A DNA stretch of 64,000 bases, from positions 165,359-229,358 of the forward strand of contig NZ_FCNV02000011.1 of NCBI RefSeq assembly GCF_001544615.1. Reading direction: 5' to 3'. A program made the position numbers and the translations under genes. Origin of the DNA: Caballeronia concitans (GTDB lineage Bacteria; Pseudomonadota; Gammaproteobacteria; Burkholderiales; Burkholderiaceae). Each line of letters opens with the position of its first letter. Within the stretch, counting starts at the first letter, position 1. Below the pieces are notes generated by a model. The model did not search any database. It saw only the letters and a list, made by a program, of their open reading frames with translations, and was not told the origin of the DNA. Of this stretch, positions 57,080-64,000 are shown in pieces.

Positions 57080-57565
57080 TCAGGCGACTTCGGCGGTGCG
57101 CGCCTCGGCTTCGAGCGCCGCGACGAACGGCTTCGGCTCCGCGATGCGAAACGCGAAGTCCCGCGCGACGCGCCGCGCGAGCTTCAGCACCGCGCGATCC
57201 TTCGATACGAGCCAGTCCGCATTCGATGCATGCGCGAGTTCGAGAAACTTCTGGTCGTCGCGGTCGCGGCACTTCGGCAACGGACGCTCGTCCGCCGATG
57301 CTTCCGGCGCGACGAGCCGCGACAGCAGCCCGAGCGTATCGAGCGCTGCCGCCTTGTCGATCCCCAGCCGCACGAATTGCGGATAGTCGAGCACGTGCGT
57401 GAGTTCGGCGAGGCAGCGGGCGTCGATGAGCGCATCGAGCGTGCGCGCTTCGAGCGCGGCGCGGATCGGCCGGGTGACGGGATCGTCGAACACGAGGATG
57501 TCGATCCACACGTTCGAATCGAGCACGACGCGCGGTTTTTGCGGTGACGCGGCGGAATTATCCAT
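57080..57565 (-). CDS. PIN-domain ribonuclease-like protein
   Basis: This 161-aa protein is of the PIN fold used by VapC-type toxin nucleases. [14 protein letters not shown] provides the first acidic residue, the Asp/Glu cluster continues with [13 protein letters not shown], and [12 protein letters not shown] supplies the third acidic position. The family (putative toxin component, PIN) often lacks an annotated antitoxin. No antitoxin gene is seen beside it, because the upstream neighbour is the divergent yaaA. The start ATG 57565 was chosen over an upstream TTG. Confidence 0.78.
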   Translation of the reverse strand: MDNSAASPQKPRVVLDSNVWIDILVFDDPVTRPIRAALEARTLDALIDARCLAELTHVLDYPQFVRLGIDKAAALDTLGLLSRLVAPEASADERPLPKCRDRDDQKFLELAHASNADWLVSKDRAVLKLARRVARDFAFRIAEPKPFVAALEAEARTAEVA

Positions 57566-57621
57566 TCGATACAATCAGGGGTTTATGCCTATCTTCGTCG
57601 GCGAGGCGCCGGCGAGCCTCC

Positions 57622-58401
57622 ATGATAATCGTTCTCTCGCCCGCCAAATCGCTCGACTACGAGACGCCCGCACACATCCGGAAACACACGCTCCCCGAAT
57701 TCGTCGATGACGCCGCCGAACTCATCCAGGGCTTGCGCCAGCTTTCGCCGCAACAGATCGGCGGGATGATGGGCATTTCGGATCAGCTCGCGGTGCTCAA
57801 CTTCCAGCGCTATGCCGAATGGTCGAAGACTTTCGACGCGAACAATTCCAAGCAGGCGGTGCTCGCGTTCAACGGCGACGTGTACGAAGGCTTCGCGGCG
57901 AAGACGCTGAGTTCCGCCGATCTCGACTTCGCGCAGAACCACGTGCGCGTGCTGTCGGGGCTTTATGGGCTGCTGCGGCCGCTGGATCTGCTGCAGCCGT
58001 ATCGGCTGGAAATGGGCACGAAGCTGCAGAACGCGCGCGGCAAGGATCTCTACGCGTTCTGGGGCGAGCGCATCACGGCGGCGCTCAACGAGCAGTTCAG
58101 GCGGCAGCGCGGCGCGCGGGTGCTCGTGAATTGCGCATCGGAGGAGTATTTCAAGTCAGTCAAGCCGAAGCTGCTCGACGTGCCGGTGGTGTCGCCCGTG
58201 TTCGAGGACTGGAAGGGCGGCCGCTACAAGATCATCAGCTTTCACGCGAAGCGCGCGCGCGGATTGATGGCGCGCTACGCGGTGCAGAACCGGATCGACC
58301 AGCCCGAGGCGCTGAAGGGCTTCGACAGCGAAGGCTACCAGTTCGATCAGGCAGCATCGAACGATACGACTTACGTGTTTCGCCGCCGCGTCGCGGAGTG
58401 A
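57622..58401 (+). CDS. yaaA: Peroxide stress protein YaaA
   Basis: YaaA lowers intracellular iron and limits Fenton damage under peroxide stress in E. coli. The protein is 259 aa, full length. It opens [16 protein letters not shown], has the core [20 protein letters not shown], and ends in [19 protein letters not shown]. It is divergent from the PIN gene across 56 bp. A -10-like TACAAT (57569-57574) lies in that gap, although no good -35 was seen. Confidence 0.93.
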   Translation: MIIVLSPAKSLDYETPAHIRKHTLPEFVDDAAELIQGLRQLSPQQIGGMMGISDQLAVLNFQRYAEWSKTFDANNSKQAVLAFNGDVYEGFAAKTLSSADLDFAQNHVRVLSGLYGLLRPLDLLQPYRLEMGTKLQNARGKDLYAFWGERITAALNEQFRRQRGARVLVNCASEEYFKSVKPKLLDVPVVSPVFEDWKGGRYKIISFHAKRARGLMARYAVQNRIDQPEALKGFDSEGYQFDQAASNDTTYVFRRRVAE

Positions 58402-58438
58402 CATTCACGCGTTCCGACGCGGCACAAAGGACATCGAC

Positions 58439-59617
58439 ATGAGCATTTCCATCACCAGCAACTTCGACGCGGGCGCAATCGAGATCATCGACGCCAGCAA
58501 TCCGGCGGACATTCGCCTTCGCGTGCGTCCGGATACGCACGCGGACTTCGCGCAGTGGTTCTACTTTCGCGTATCGGGCGCGCGGGGCGAGCGCCTCGCG
58601 ATGACGTTCGAGAACGCGTCGAAGTGCGCGTTCCCCGAGGGCTGGCGCGATTATCAGGCGGTCGCGAGCTACGACCGCGTGAACTGGTTCCGCGTGCCGA
58701 CGCGCTATGACGGCGCGGTGCTGACCATCGATCATACGCCGGACTTCGATCGCATTTATTACGCGTACTTCGAGCCGTACAGCGAGGAGCGTCATTCGGA
58801 ATTTCTCGGCGCGCTTCAGCAGATGCCGCACGCGACGCTGACGGAACTCGGCCGCACGGTCGAGAATCGGCCGATGTCGGTGCTCACGCTGGGCTTAACG
58901 GGCGACGCGAACGACGCAGGTGCGCAAGCCAAGAAGAACGTGTGGATCATCGCGCGCCAGCATCCGGGCGAGGCGATGGCGGAATGGTTCGTCGAAGGAC
59001 TCGTGAAGCGCCTGGCGGGCTGGGGCGACTGGTCGGGCGATCCGGTCGCGCGGGCGCTTTTCGATCGCGCGGTGTTTCATATCGTGCCGAACATGAATCC
59101 GGATGGCAGCGTGCTCGGCAATCTGCGTACGAACGCGGCGGGCGCGAACCTGAATCGCGAATGGATGGAGCCGAGCGCCGAGCGCAGCCCCGAAGTGCTG
59201 CTCGTGCGCGATGCGATCCGCGCGACGGGCTGCGACATGTTCTTCGATATTCACGGCGACGAAGGCCTGCCGTATGTGTTCGTCGCGGGGTCGGAGATGC
59301 TGCCTGGGTTCACTGAGCAGCAGCTCAAGGAGCAGAAGACGTTCGTCGATTTCTTCAAGCAGGCGAGCCCGGATTTCCAGGACGTCTACGGCTACGAAGC
59401 GAGCCGGTATCAGACGGACGCGTTGAAGCTCGCGTCGAAGTACATCGGCAACGAATACAAATGTCTGTCGCTGACGCTCGAGATGCCGTTCAAGGACAAC
59501 GCGAATCTGCCCGACGAGCGCGTAGGCTGGAGCGGAGAACGGAGCGCGGCGCTGGGCGCGTCGATGCTGCAAGCGATCCTTTGGCACTTGCAGGCGTTTG
59601 CCGACGACGCTGCGTAA
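58439..59617 (+). CDS. M14 family cytosolic carboxypeptidase
   Basis: This 392-aa zinc metallopeptidase resembles the AGBL/CCP-type group. An N-terminal beta-sandwich domain (about 1-130) precedes the peptidase domain. Zinc ligands are His175 and Glu178 (RQHPGEAMAEWF) and His272 (FFDIHGDEG); the catalytic Glu348 is in LSLTLEMPFKDN. It has no signal peptide, so it is cytosolic. It cuts C-terminal residues; the physiological substrate is unknown. It starts 37 nt after yaaA and may be cotranscribed with it. Confidence 0.88.
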   Translation: MSISITSNFDAGAIEIIDASNPADIRLRVRPDTHADFAQWFYFRVSGARGERLAMTFENASKCAFPEGWRDYQAVASYDRVNWFRVPTRYDGAVLTIDHTPDFDRIYYAYFEPYSEERHSEFLGALQQMPHATLTELGRTVENRPMSVLTLGLTGDANDAGAQAKKNVWIIARQHPGEAMAEWFVEGLVKRLAGWGDWSGDPVARALFDRAVFHIVPNMNPDGSVLGNLRTNAAGANLNREWMEPSAERSPEVLLVRDAIRATGCDMFFDIHGDEGLPYVFVAGSEMLPGFTEQQLKEQKTFVDFFKQASPDFQDVYGYEASRYQTDALKLASKYIGNEYKCLSLTLEMPFKDNANLPDERVGWSGERSAALGASMLQAILWHLQAFADDAA

Positions 59618-59630
59618 GCTGATCGAGTCG

Positions 59631-59650
59631 CGTCACGTCACGTCACGTCA
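59631..59650. repeat. Four tandem CGTCA units
   Basis: CGTCA repeated four times directly precedes the terminator hairpin after the carboxypeptidase gene. It lies outside coding sequence, so copy number changes would have no coding effect. Confidence 0.8.
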
Positions 59651-59655
59651 TGCAA

Positions 59656-59697
59656 AAAGGGCGTGGTCATCGTCCGATGGCCACGCCCTTTCGTTTT
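59656..59697. terminator. Terminator between the carboxypeptidase and BspC-like genes
   Basis: AAAGGGCGTGG-T-CATC pairs with GATG-G-CCACGCCCTTT, a 16-bp stem with one G-U and loop GTCC. It is followed by TCGTTTT and flanked by A5 on the other side, so it probably works for both convergent genes. Confidence 0.85.
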
Positions 59698-59715
59698 ACC
59701 GCGCCTCTTTGAAGC

Positions 59716-60342
59716 TCAGTGTTTCTTCGATGACTTCTTCGGGCTGGACGCTTTGCCCGATTTGGCGGACGACTTGGTCGTGCTCTTCGCCTTGCCCGAC
59801 GAGGCCGACTTGGTCTTCGCGCCGTGCTTGCCTGTCGCTTTGTGCCCGGTTCCCCGCGACGCGCCTCGCGCGGCGGGTGCTTCGGCGTGCCCACGCAAAG
59901 GCGGCACGGGATCGTTCCAGCCGAACGCCAGCATCTGGCTGCCGACATATCCGCAGCGGAATTTGAGCGGCGTGGGCTCGCGCTCGCCGCTCTTCGGCAT
60001 GCCCTCGCCCTCGACGGTCACGACGTTATCGACCTTGATGCGCTGCTTCTTCTCATCGAACGAGTCGTTCCACGGCTCGATGGTGGAATGCGACGAATCG
60101 AACGAGGAGGGCGGGAATTCGACATGATCGAACGCCGTCGATGTGCCGGCGATGAAGTTGCCGTGCGCGGCGCAATCCGCCACGAGCGGGTTGGCGTTGT
60201 AATCGATGACGAAGTGGTGAATCAGTTCGTTGCGCTCGTCGAGCGTATCGGCAAAGGCGGACACCGCGCATGCAAGCCATGCGCATACCGCGAACCGGCC
60301 GACGAGCCGCATGAGCCGGCGCGGTGCGTAGTTACTTTCCAT
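59716..60342 (-). CDS. Secreted BspC-like protein with histone-H1-like tail
   Basis: This 208-aa protein has a signal peptide (about residues 1-32, ACAVSAFA-D). The central domain has ERNELIHHFVIDYNANPLVA, PWNDSFDEKKQRIKVDNVV and FRCGYVGSQMLAFGWNDP, which I recall as the BspC-domain family of Burkholderia; confidence in that name is moderate. The last ~55 residues are Lys/Ser/Ala/Gly-rich (KATGKHGAKTKSASSGKAKS), unordered and basic, similar to histone H1 tails. A periplasmic DNA- or wall-binding role is possible. The start ATG 60342 replaces an upstream TTG. Confidence 0.72.
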   Translation of the reverse strand: MESNYAPRRLMRLVGRFAVCAWLACAVSAFADTLDERNELIHHFVIDYNANPLVADCAAHGNFIAGTSTAFDHVEFPPSSFDSSHSTIEPWNDSFDEKKQRIKVDNVVTVEGEGMPKSGEREPTPLKFRCGYVGSQMLAFGWNDPVPPLRGHAEAPAARGASRGTGHKATGKHGAKTKSASSGKAKSTTKSSAKSGKASSPKKSSKKH

Positions 60343-60480
60343 CAATTTGGCGCTAAGAAGACACGGGCAAGTAAGATGCCTCGTGTGGGGAAGGAGTTCA
60401 ATCTTATCGTACTTTGTGCGCGCTCCGAACCGCGCGCAGTCCCGGACGGTGCTACGGAAGCGAGCGAGAAATCGCTCCGT

Positions 60481-61164
60481 TCAGACGCGCGGGCCGCGAT
60501 CGAGCCGATAACGGCGCACGTCGTAAGTGGTGATCCACGCAGGCTTGTACACCGTGATCAGAATGGTGAGCAAGCCGGTGAAAAGCGCCTCGCCCGCGCC
60601 GAGCAGCAGCGAGCCGCGCGTGAAAGCCGCAGGAACGTTGACCGGGCCGCCGGCGAGCGCTGTTTCGAGCAGTATCGTCGCGCCGCACGCGGCGGCGACC
60701 GCCGCAGCCGATGCAACGAACCCGTGGCCCACGATGAACGTGAAAAGATTTCGAGGCAGCCACGCGTTGGAGAGCCGTTGCAGAAGCGTCGACACGCCAA
60801 CGGGGAGCGCACCGAAAAGCAGGTACGTGGTTGCAACCGAGAGCCATGACGCATCGAGCACCACGGCCGCCAGCCCCGTGCTGGCGGCCGTGCCGAGGAG
60901 CGCAAGCCGCCAGTCGAAGAGCGTGACCATTAGCGTCGCGCCCAGCAGGTGAATGACGGGTCCGTCGTCGAACCATGCATTGCATGCCCATAGCACCGTT
61001 ACCGACACGATGACACCCAGCCACACGTGCTGGAGCGTCGCGTCCTGCAGGCGGCTGAACGGCCGCTGCACGAGCACGAGTGCGAGCAGCCCCACGGCGG
61101 CAATCCAACTGCCGGCGGTCAGCCAAAGCGGTAGCGGTGTATAGAAGAACCCCATGCCTTGCAT
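60481..61164 (-). CDS. Energy-coupling factor ABC transporter permease (CbiM-like)
   Basis: This is a 227-aa, strongly hydrophobic protein with about six transmembrane helices and short charged loops. The pattern resembles the CbiM-family component of ECF-type metal importers: FDDGPVIHLLGATLMVTLFD with a His and Asp, LLFGALPVGVSTLL, and HGFVASAAAVAAACG with a conserved His. No ATPase or T component gene is adjacent. The family is inferred from hydropathy and remembered motifs. The start could be ATG 61164 or 61155. Confidence 0.62.
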   Translation of the reverse strand: MQGMGFFYTPLPLWLTAGSWIAAVGLLALVLVQRPFSRLQDATLQHVWLGVIVSVTVLWACNAWFDDGPVIHLLGATLMVTLFDWRLALLGTAASTGLAAVVLDASWLSVATTYLLFGALPVGVSTLLQRLSNAWLPRNLFTFIVGHGFVASAAAVAAACGATILLETALAGGPVNVPAAFTRGSLLLGAGEALFTGLLTILITVYKPAWITTYDVRRYRLDRGPRV

Positions 61165-61223
61165 ATTACTCGTTGCGTGTGAAACGTGTGCGCAATCCAC
61201 GAACCCGCTTCCGGCGATTGTTG

Positions 61224-62033
61224 CTAGAACGGCGCCTCGGGCTCCGCGGCCATCGGCAGGGACACCGCCCCGCCGCCCGCGAGCGACGGATACTTGGTCC
61301 GCCGCTGACGAAGCGGAATCACGTTGGACGCGCCGGGCGTCGGCCGGGGCGCCCGTTGCCGCTCGATGCGCAGAATCTCGAGGTGCGAATTCTGCACACC
61401 GTTGTAGATCGCGACCGCAGCTGCGCGATTTGTCGCGCCGAGTTGCTGGAAGATGCTCGCAAGGTGGATTTTCACCGTGCCCTCGCTGATGCCGAGGGTC
61501 TTCGCGATCATCTTGTTCGTGCTTCCCATGTGCACGCAGCGCATGATCTGCTGCTGACGCGGCGACAAGGTCGTATGCATCGGCGCGCTGGGCGGAAGTG
61601 CAGCAGCGGTTTGAAAGCGGCGAAGCGGAAGAAGACGCAGCGGCTCGAGATCGATGACATCGGGCGGAATATAGTGCCCGCCAACGAGCACCATTTCGAA
61701 CGCACGGAGGATCAAGATAGGCTCGAGAGTCCTCGGAATCACGCCCATGGCGCCCGCTCCCAACAGCATATAGACCTGCGCAGCCCCACAGCGGTCCACC
61801 ATGATCGCGGCAGGCACCCCCGGCGCATGGTCGAGCAGCGTCTCCAGCTCGCTCGCGCGCGAAGTTTCAGTCCAGTCGACGACGATCATGCTGGCCTGAC
61901 AGCGCTTCATGACCGACGCGGCTTGCCGCCAGTCTTTCGCTTCGGTGAACTGTGCTTGACGCGCGACACGGCGTAGCAATGTTTTCAGGCCCGCACGGCG
62001 CTCCGCGTCCGAACCCATGATGATAATTTTCAT
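61224..62033 (-). CDS. NarL/LuxR-family response regulator
   Basis: This 269-aa DNA-binding regulator has an N-terminal receiver-like domain (1-120) with Asp53 in ASMIVVDWTET as the probable phosphoacceptor. A linker and a C-terminal LuxR-type HTH (about 155-215) with TLSPRQQQIMRCVHMGSTNK and TLGISEGTVKIHLASIFQQL follow. The tail of about 45 residues is Pro/Arg-rich and low in order. The acidic pocket of the receiver is only partly conserved, so regulation may not depend on phosphorylation. No sensor kinase gene is adjacent. Confidence 0.85.
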   Translation of the reverse strand: MKIIIMGSDAERRAGLKTLLRRVARQAQFTEAKDWRQAASVMKRCQASMIVVDWTETSRASELETLLDHAPGVPAAIMVDRCGAAQVYMLLGAGAMGVIPRTLEPILILRAFEMVLVGGHYIPPDVIDLEPLRLLPLRRFQTAAALPPSAPMHTTLSPRQQQIMRCVHMGSTNKMIAKTLGISEGTVKIHLASIFQQLGATNRAAAVAIYNGVQNSHLEILRIERQRAPRPTPGASNVIPLRQRRTKYPSLAGGGAVSLPMAAEPEAPF

Positions 62034-62170
62034 GCTTTACCTCATTTCAATACGTCCGACGCCAATTCGCGACGGGTCTCGGCACCAACGACTGTGTCGG
62101 CACCAGCGTCATATTGACAAACTTCCGGCGTCTGCGCGCCTCGTCCGAATGGCATAGGCAAAATGGACAA

Positions 62171-62192
62171 AACCCCGCACGAGGGCGGGGTT
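62171..62192 (-). terminator. Terminator of the DUF2863 gene
   Basis: An 8-bp stem AACCCCGC/GCGGGGTT with a 6-nt loop has a T4 tract following it in the minus direction. It lies about 33 nt after the DUF2863 stop. Confidence 0.7.
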
Positions 62193-62224
62193 GGGTCTTT
62201 GCCGCGAGGCGAACCGCGATGCGG

Positions 62225-63436
62225 TCAATGGAAGTGAGGTTGCGCCGGCTCGGCGTCTTCGGGCATTTCCGCATGAACGATTTCGCCTAGCGGATCGGCA
62301 TAGAGCGGTACGCCGCAGTCGTCGCAGAACTCCGGCTCGAAGCGCCCGGCGTGGCGGCGCACGTCCGTGATGCCAGCCTTGCGCAGCAGTTCGACTATTT
62401 CTTCGACGGGGCCGTCCGCGCCTTCGATCTCAGCTTCGTCTTCCATGCCGACGTCCGCGTTCTCGCGGCCATACAGCGGCCAGACGACGCCGTAGATCAC
62501 ATCGTTGCTGCCCCGGCGCGTGAAGCCGATACGATATTCGTCAATGCGCCGCTCTCCGAAACCCGCAATGACCGCCCGCAATTCCTGCGGCGCGGTGCCG
62601 AGCGTATCGAACAGATAACGGACCGCGGTACGAACCGTGTGCGGACGAACCTGCTCGTCGGCATCACGACAGGCGGAATAGTAGGCATCCGGCAGCAAAC
62701 ATTCGAACTCGCAGCCGGGCAGGATGGTCGCGAAGGTCGCTCCGCCTTGAGCATTCCATTGTTCGAGACATTGGCTGCGCTCGATCCGCGTTTTGTTTTC
62801 ATCCTCTTGCCAGCGGAAGAAGGCCGCGCCCGCAGGCACGATAGCAACCGCGAGCAGAAAGCGCGGGTCGGCCAGAATCGGCGAAGTCTCCGGCAGGTCG
62901 GACAGGTTCAGGCGAGCGGTGGCGCCGCCGAGCGCCGCCTGCATCAATTGCTGCGCGAGACGCGCGGTGTCGACGTGATGCCGCGGCAACTGGTCGATGC
63001 TATAGAAATACGGAGCAATGGCGACGCGCGCGCCCGCCGCCAGGACGTGCGCCTGCAATTGCGTGCGCAGGGCGTCGACCGTGTCGCTCTTCAATGTGCC
63101 CGAAGGGATGGCGTAACGCGTCCATGCAAGCACCGGCGCCGCGATCAACAGCGCTTCGTGCGGCGAGCCATCGATGTCGATGCGGAACGACTCGCTATGC
63201 GTTTCGGCCATGTCGGCCAGTGCGCCATACGCATCGGGATGGTTTTGCTGAAGGTGATCGAGCGCGGCGTCGAGCGTCGTCTGGTTGCCGTTGCGCACGA
63301 GTTTGGCGATCAGCGTGTCGAGGCGGCTTTCCCAAAAGCGATCTTCGACGCGACTGCCCGAGGCGAAGAGCGCGAGGGAGAGACTGACGAGTTTGTCCGC
63401 GTCTGGGGGAATACGTTTTGCGGTTCGCGTGCGCAT
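62225..63436 (-). CDS. DUF2863 family protein
   Basis: This is a 403-aa cytosolic protein of a family I recall as DUF2863, confined mainly to beta-proteobacteria. It has no signal peptide and is rich in Ala/Asp/Glu. Visible landmarks are LSLSLALFASGSRVEDRFWE near the N-terminus, FATILPGCEFECLLPDAYY in the middle and a C-terminal zinc-ribbon-like FCDDCGVPLYADPLGE. No function is known. It is the only gene between the LuxR-type regulator and the rrn leader, transcribed away from the rRNA operon. Confidence 0.75.
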   Translation of the reverse strand: MRTRTAKRIPPDADKLVSLSLALFASGSRVEDRFWESRLDTLIAKLVRNGNQTTLDAALDHLQQNHPDAYGALADMAETHSESFRIDIDGSPHEALLIAAPVLAWTRYAIPSGTLKSDTVDALRTQLQAHVLAAGARVAIAPYFYSIDQLPRHHVDTARLAQQLMQAALGGATARLNLSDLPETSPILADPRFLLAVAIVPAGAAFFRWQEDENKTRIERSQCLEQWNAQGGATFATILPGCEFECLLPDAYYSACRDADEQVRPHTVRTAVRYLFDTLGTAPQELRAVIAGFGERRIDEYRIGFTRRGSNDVIYGVVWPLYGRENADVGMEDEAEIEGADGPVEEIVELLRKAGITDVRRHAGRFEPEFCDDCGVPLYADPLGEIVHAEMPEDAEPAQPHFH

Positions 63437-63606
63437 ATCGATACGAGTTATTGGGGCGGGTAACCTTTTATTGTAGTCGCTCGGGCGGATGTTTTACCGG
63501 CGCGTTCGCCGGCTGAGTCCATAAGTGACGAAGCGGACATCTGGACCTCTCGCAGAGTGCAATCGGCATGCAGCAATCGCTATCAAAAAATTTGTGCTGG
63601 AAGGCC

Positions 63607-63635
63607 TTGCATATCGCACATCGACTCACTAGAAT
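63607..63635 (+). promoter_or_regulatory. rrn promoter P1
   Basis: TTGCAT (63607-63612), a spacer of 17 bp and TAGAAT (63630-63635) fit sigma70. The AT-rich AAAAAATTT near 63586-63594 just upstream could be an UP element. Confidence 0.65.
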
Positions 63636-63758
63636 TCCGTTCCTTCGCGATTCACTGAACGCGAAGGAGGCGGGAGTAAGCAGTTTCGTGGGTGCGTGTG
63701 AGAGCGATGCAAAGGTTTCTCAAACGCAATCAGCAAGTAAAGCGGTTCAAAAAACTTG

Positions 63759-63787
63759 TTGACAGACTCCGAGGCGATGTTCATAAT
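63759..63787 (+). promoter_or_regulatory. rrn promoter P2
   Basis: A consensus TTGACA (63759-63764), a spacer of exactly 17 bp and CATAAT (63782-63787) make a strong sigma70 promoter. The start is expected near 63794. Confidence 0.8.
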
Positions 63788-63877
63788 CTCGTTTCTCTGC
63801 TGCTGATGCAGCAACGCCAGACGGAAGCGGCGCTGAGCAAGACGCTCGGTGCGGTGAAGTGGATGAGTCAGGCGATG

Positions 63878-63890
63878 TGCTCTTTAAAAA
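63878..63890 (+). promoter_or_regulatory. boxA antitermination site
   Basis: TGCTCTTTAAAAA matches the rrn boxA consensus, the NusB/NusE binding site in leader RNA that prevents early Rho termination. Confidence 0.88.
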
Positions 63891-64000
63891 CTAACAGCCG
63901 ATAAGTGTGGGCGCTTGATGGCAAGTGCGGCCGGTTCTTCGGAATCGGCAATAGCAAAAGTAATCAAGAGTCTCACACGAAGTATTAAGAGGAAGGTTTA

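Larger units (their letters stand above)
63437..64000 (+). promoter_or_regulatory. rrn operon promoter and leader region
   Basis: No protein gene is seen in these 564 bp; short open frames here are chance. Two sigma70 promoters, a boxA antiterminator site and a boxC-like TGTGGGCG motif (63906-63913) precede the window end. The last bases (AGAGGAAGGTTTA) match the leader found directly before 16S rRNA genes of Burkholderia, so a 16S gene should begin within a few bases past 64000. Hairpin-forming stretches such as CTTG-ATGG-CAAG (63914-63925) fit the pre-16S processing stem. Confidence 0.8.

Noticed and set aside
63568-63904. Short open frames in the region before the rRNA operon
   Set aside because: They overlap the promoters and boxA and have no similarity or start signals.

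Overview
The window is GC-rich chromosomal DNA from a member of the Burkholderiaceae (Burkholderia, Paraburkholderia or Caballeronia). This rests on the gene order (cysS-alkA-accA-tilS-lysC-tRNA-Ser, rpsO-pnp-qor-tpiA-secG-tRNA-Leu-nuoA..N-DUF2818-nudix), on lineage-typical families (DUF2818, DUF2863, DUF1178, BspC-like) and on an rrn leader of the Burkholderia type at the right edge. It was read by eye only, with no database search.

Layout. 1-7788: the start of a secreted TPR protein, then cysteinyl-tRNA synthetase, a DNA glycosylase, acetyl-CoA carboxylase alpha, tRNA-Ile lysidine synthase and aspartokinase. 7934-11075: tRNA-Ser(GCU) carrying a 3.0-kb integrated islet. The tRNA 3' end plus its terminator is duplicated as a 60-bp direct repeat with one mismatch. 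Between the repeats lie a putative polymorphic-toxin gene, an Imm50-like immunity gene and a decayed P4-type integrase. 11222-14164: a LoiP-like M48 lipoprotein protease, two tandem Pro/His-rich secreted paralogues and fabI. 14430-20083: a yejABEF-type peptide ABC transporter. 20231-24831: an NlpC/P60 hydrolase, leuA with a Leu-codon-rich leader peptide, a lipoprotein and an orphan ABC binding protein. 25015-30631: rpsO, pnp (with a large leader hairpin), a quinone oxidoreductase, tpiA, secG and tRNA-Leu(GAG). 30808-45853: the complete 14-gene nuo operon for respiratory complex I, followed by DUF2818 and a Nudix hydrolase.

47018-57565 is a lipid and acyl-CoA catabolic region. On the plus strand are two acyl-CoA dehydrogenases and a MaoC hydratase. 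Facing them is a tightly packed minus-strand operon: 3-hydroxyacyl-CoA dehydrogenase, crotonase-family enzyme, histidine phosphatase, APH-type kinase and ACAD10/11-type dehydrogenase. The kinase-dehydrogenase pair looks like a split version of ACAD10/ACAD11 or of LvaA/LvaC, the enzymes that activate 4-hydroxyacyl-CoAs by phosphorylation so that they can enter beta-oxidation.

57622-63436: YaaA, an M14 cytosolic carboxypeptidase, a BspC-like protein with a histone-H1-like tail, a CbiM-like permease component, a NarL/LuxR regulator and DUF2863. 63437-64000: tandem rrn promoters, boxA and the pre-16S leader, with the 16S gene expected to start just past the edge.

The most interesting items are the tRNA-Ser toxin/immunity islet, the leuA leader peptide (four CTA codons, with a promoter that puts the start codon at or near the transcription start) and the kinase/ACAD/phosphatase operon.
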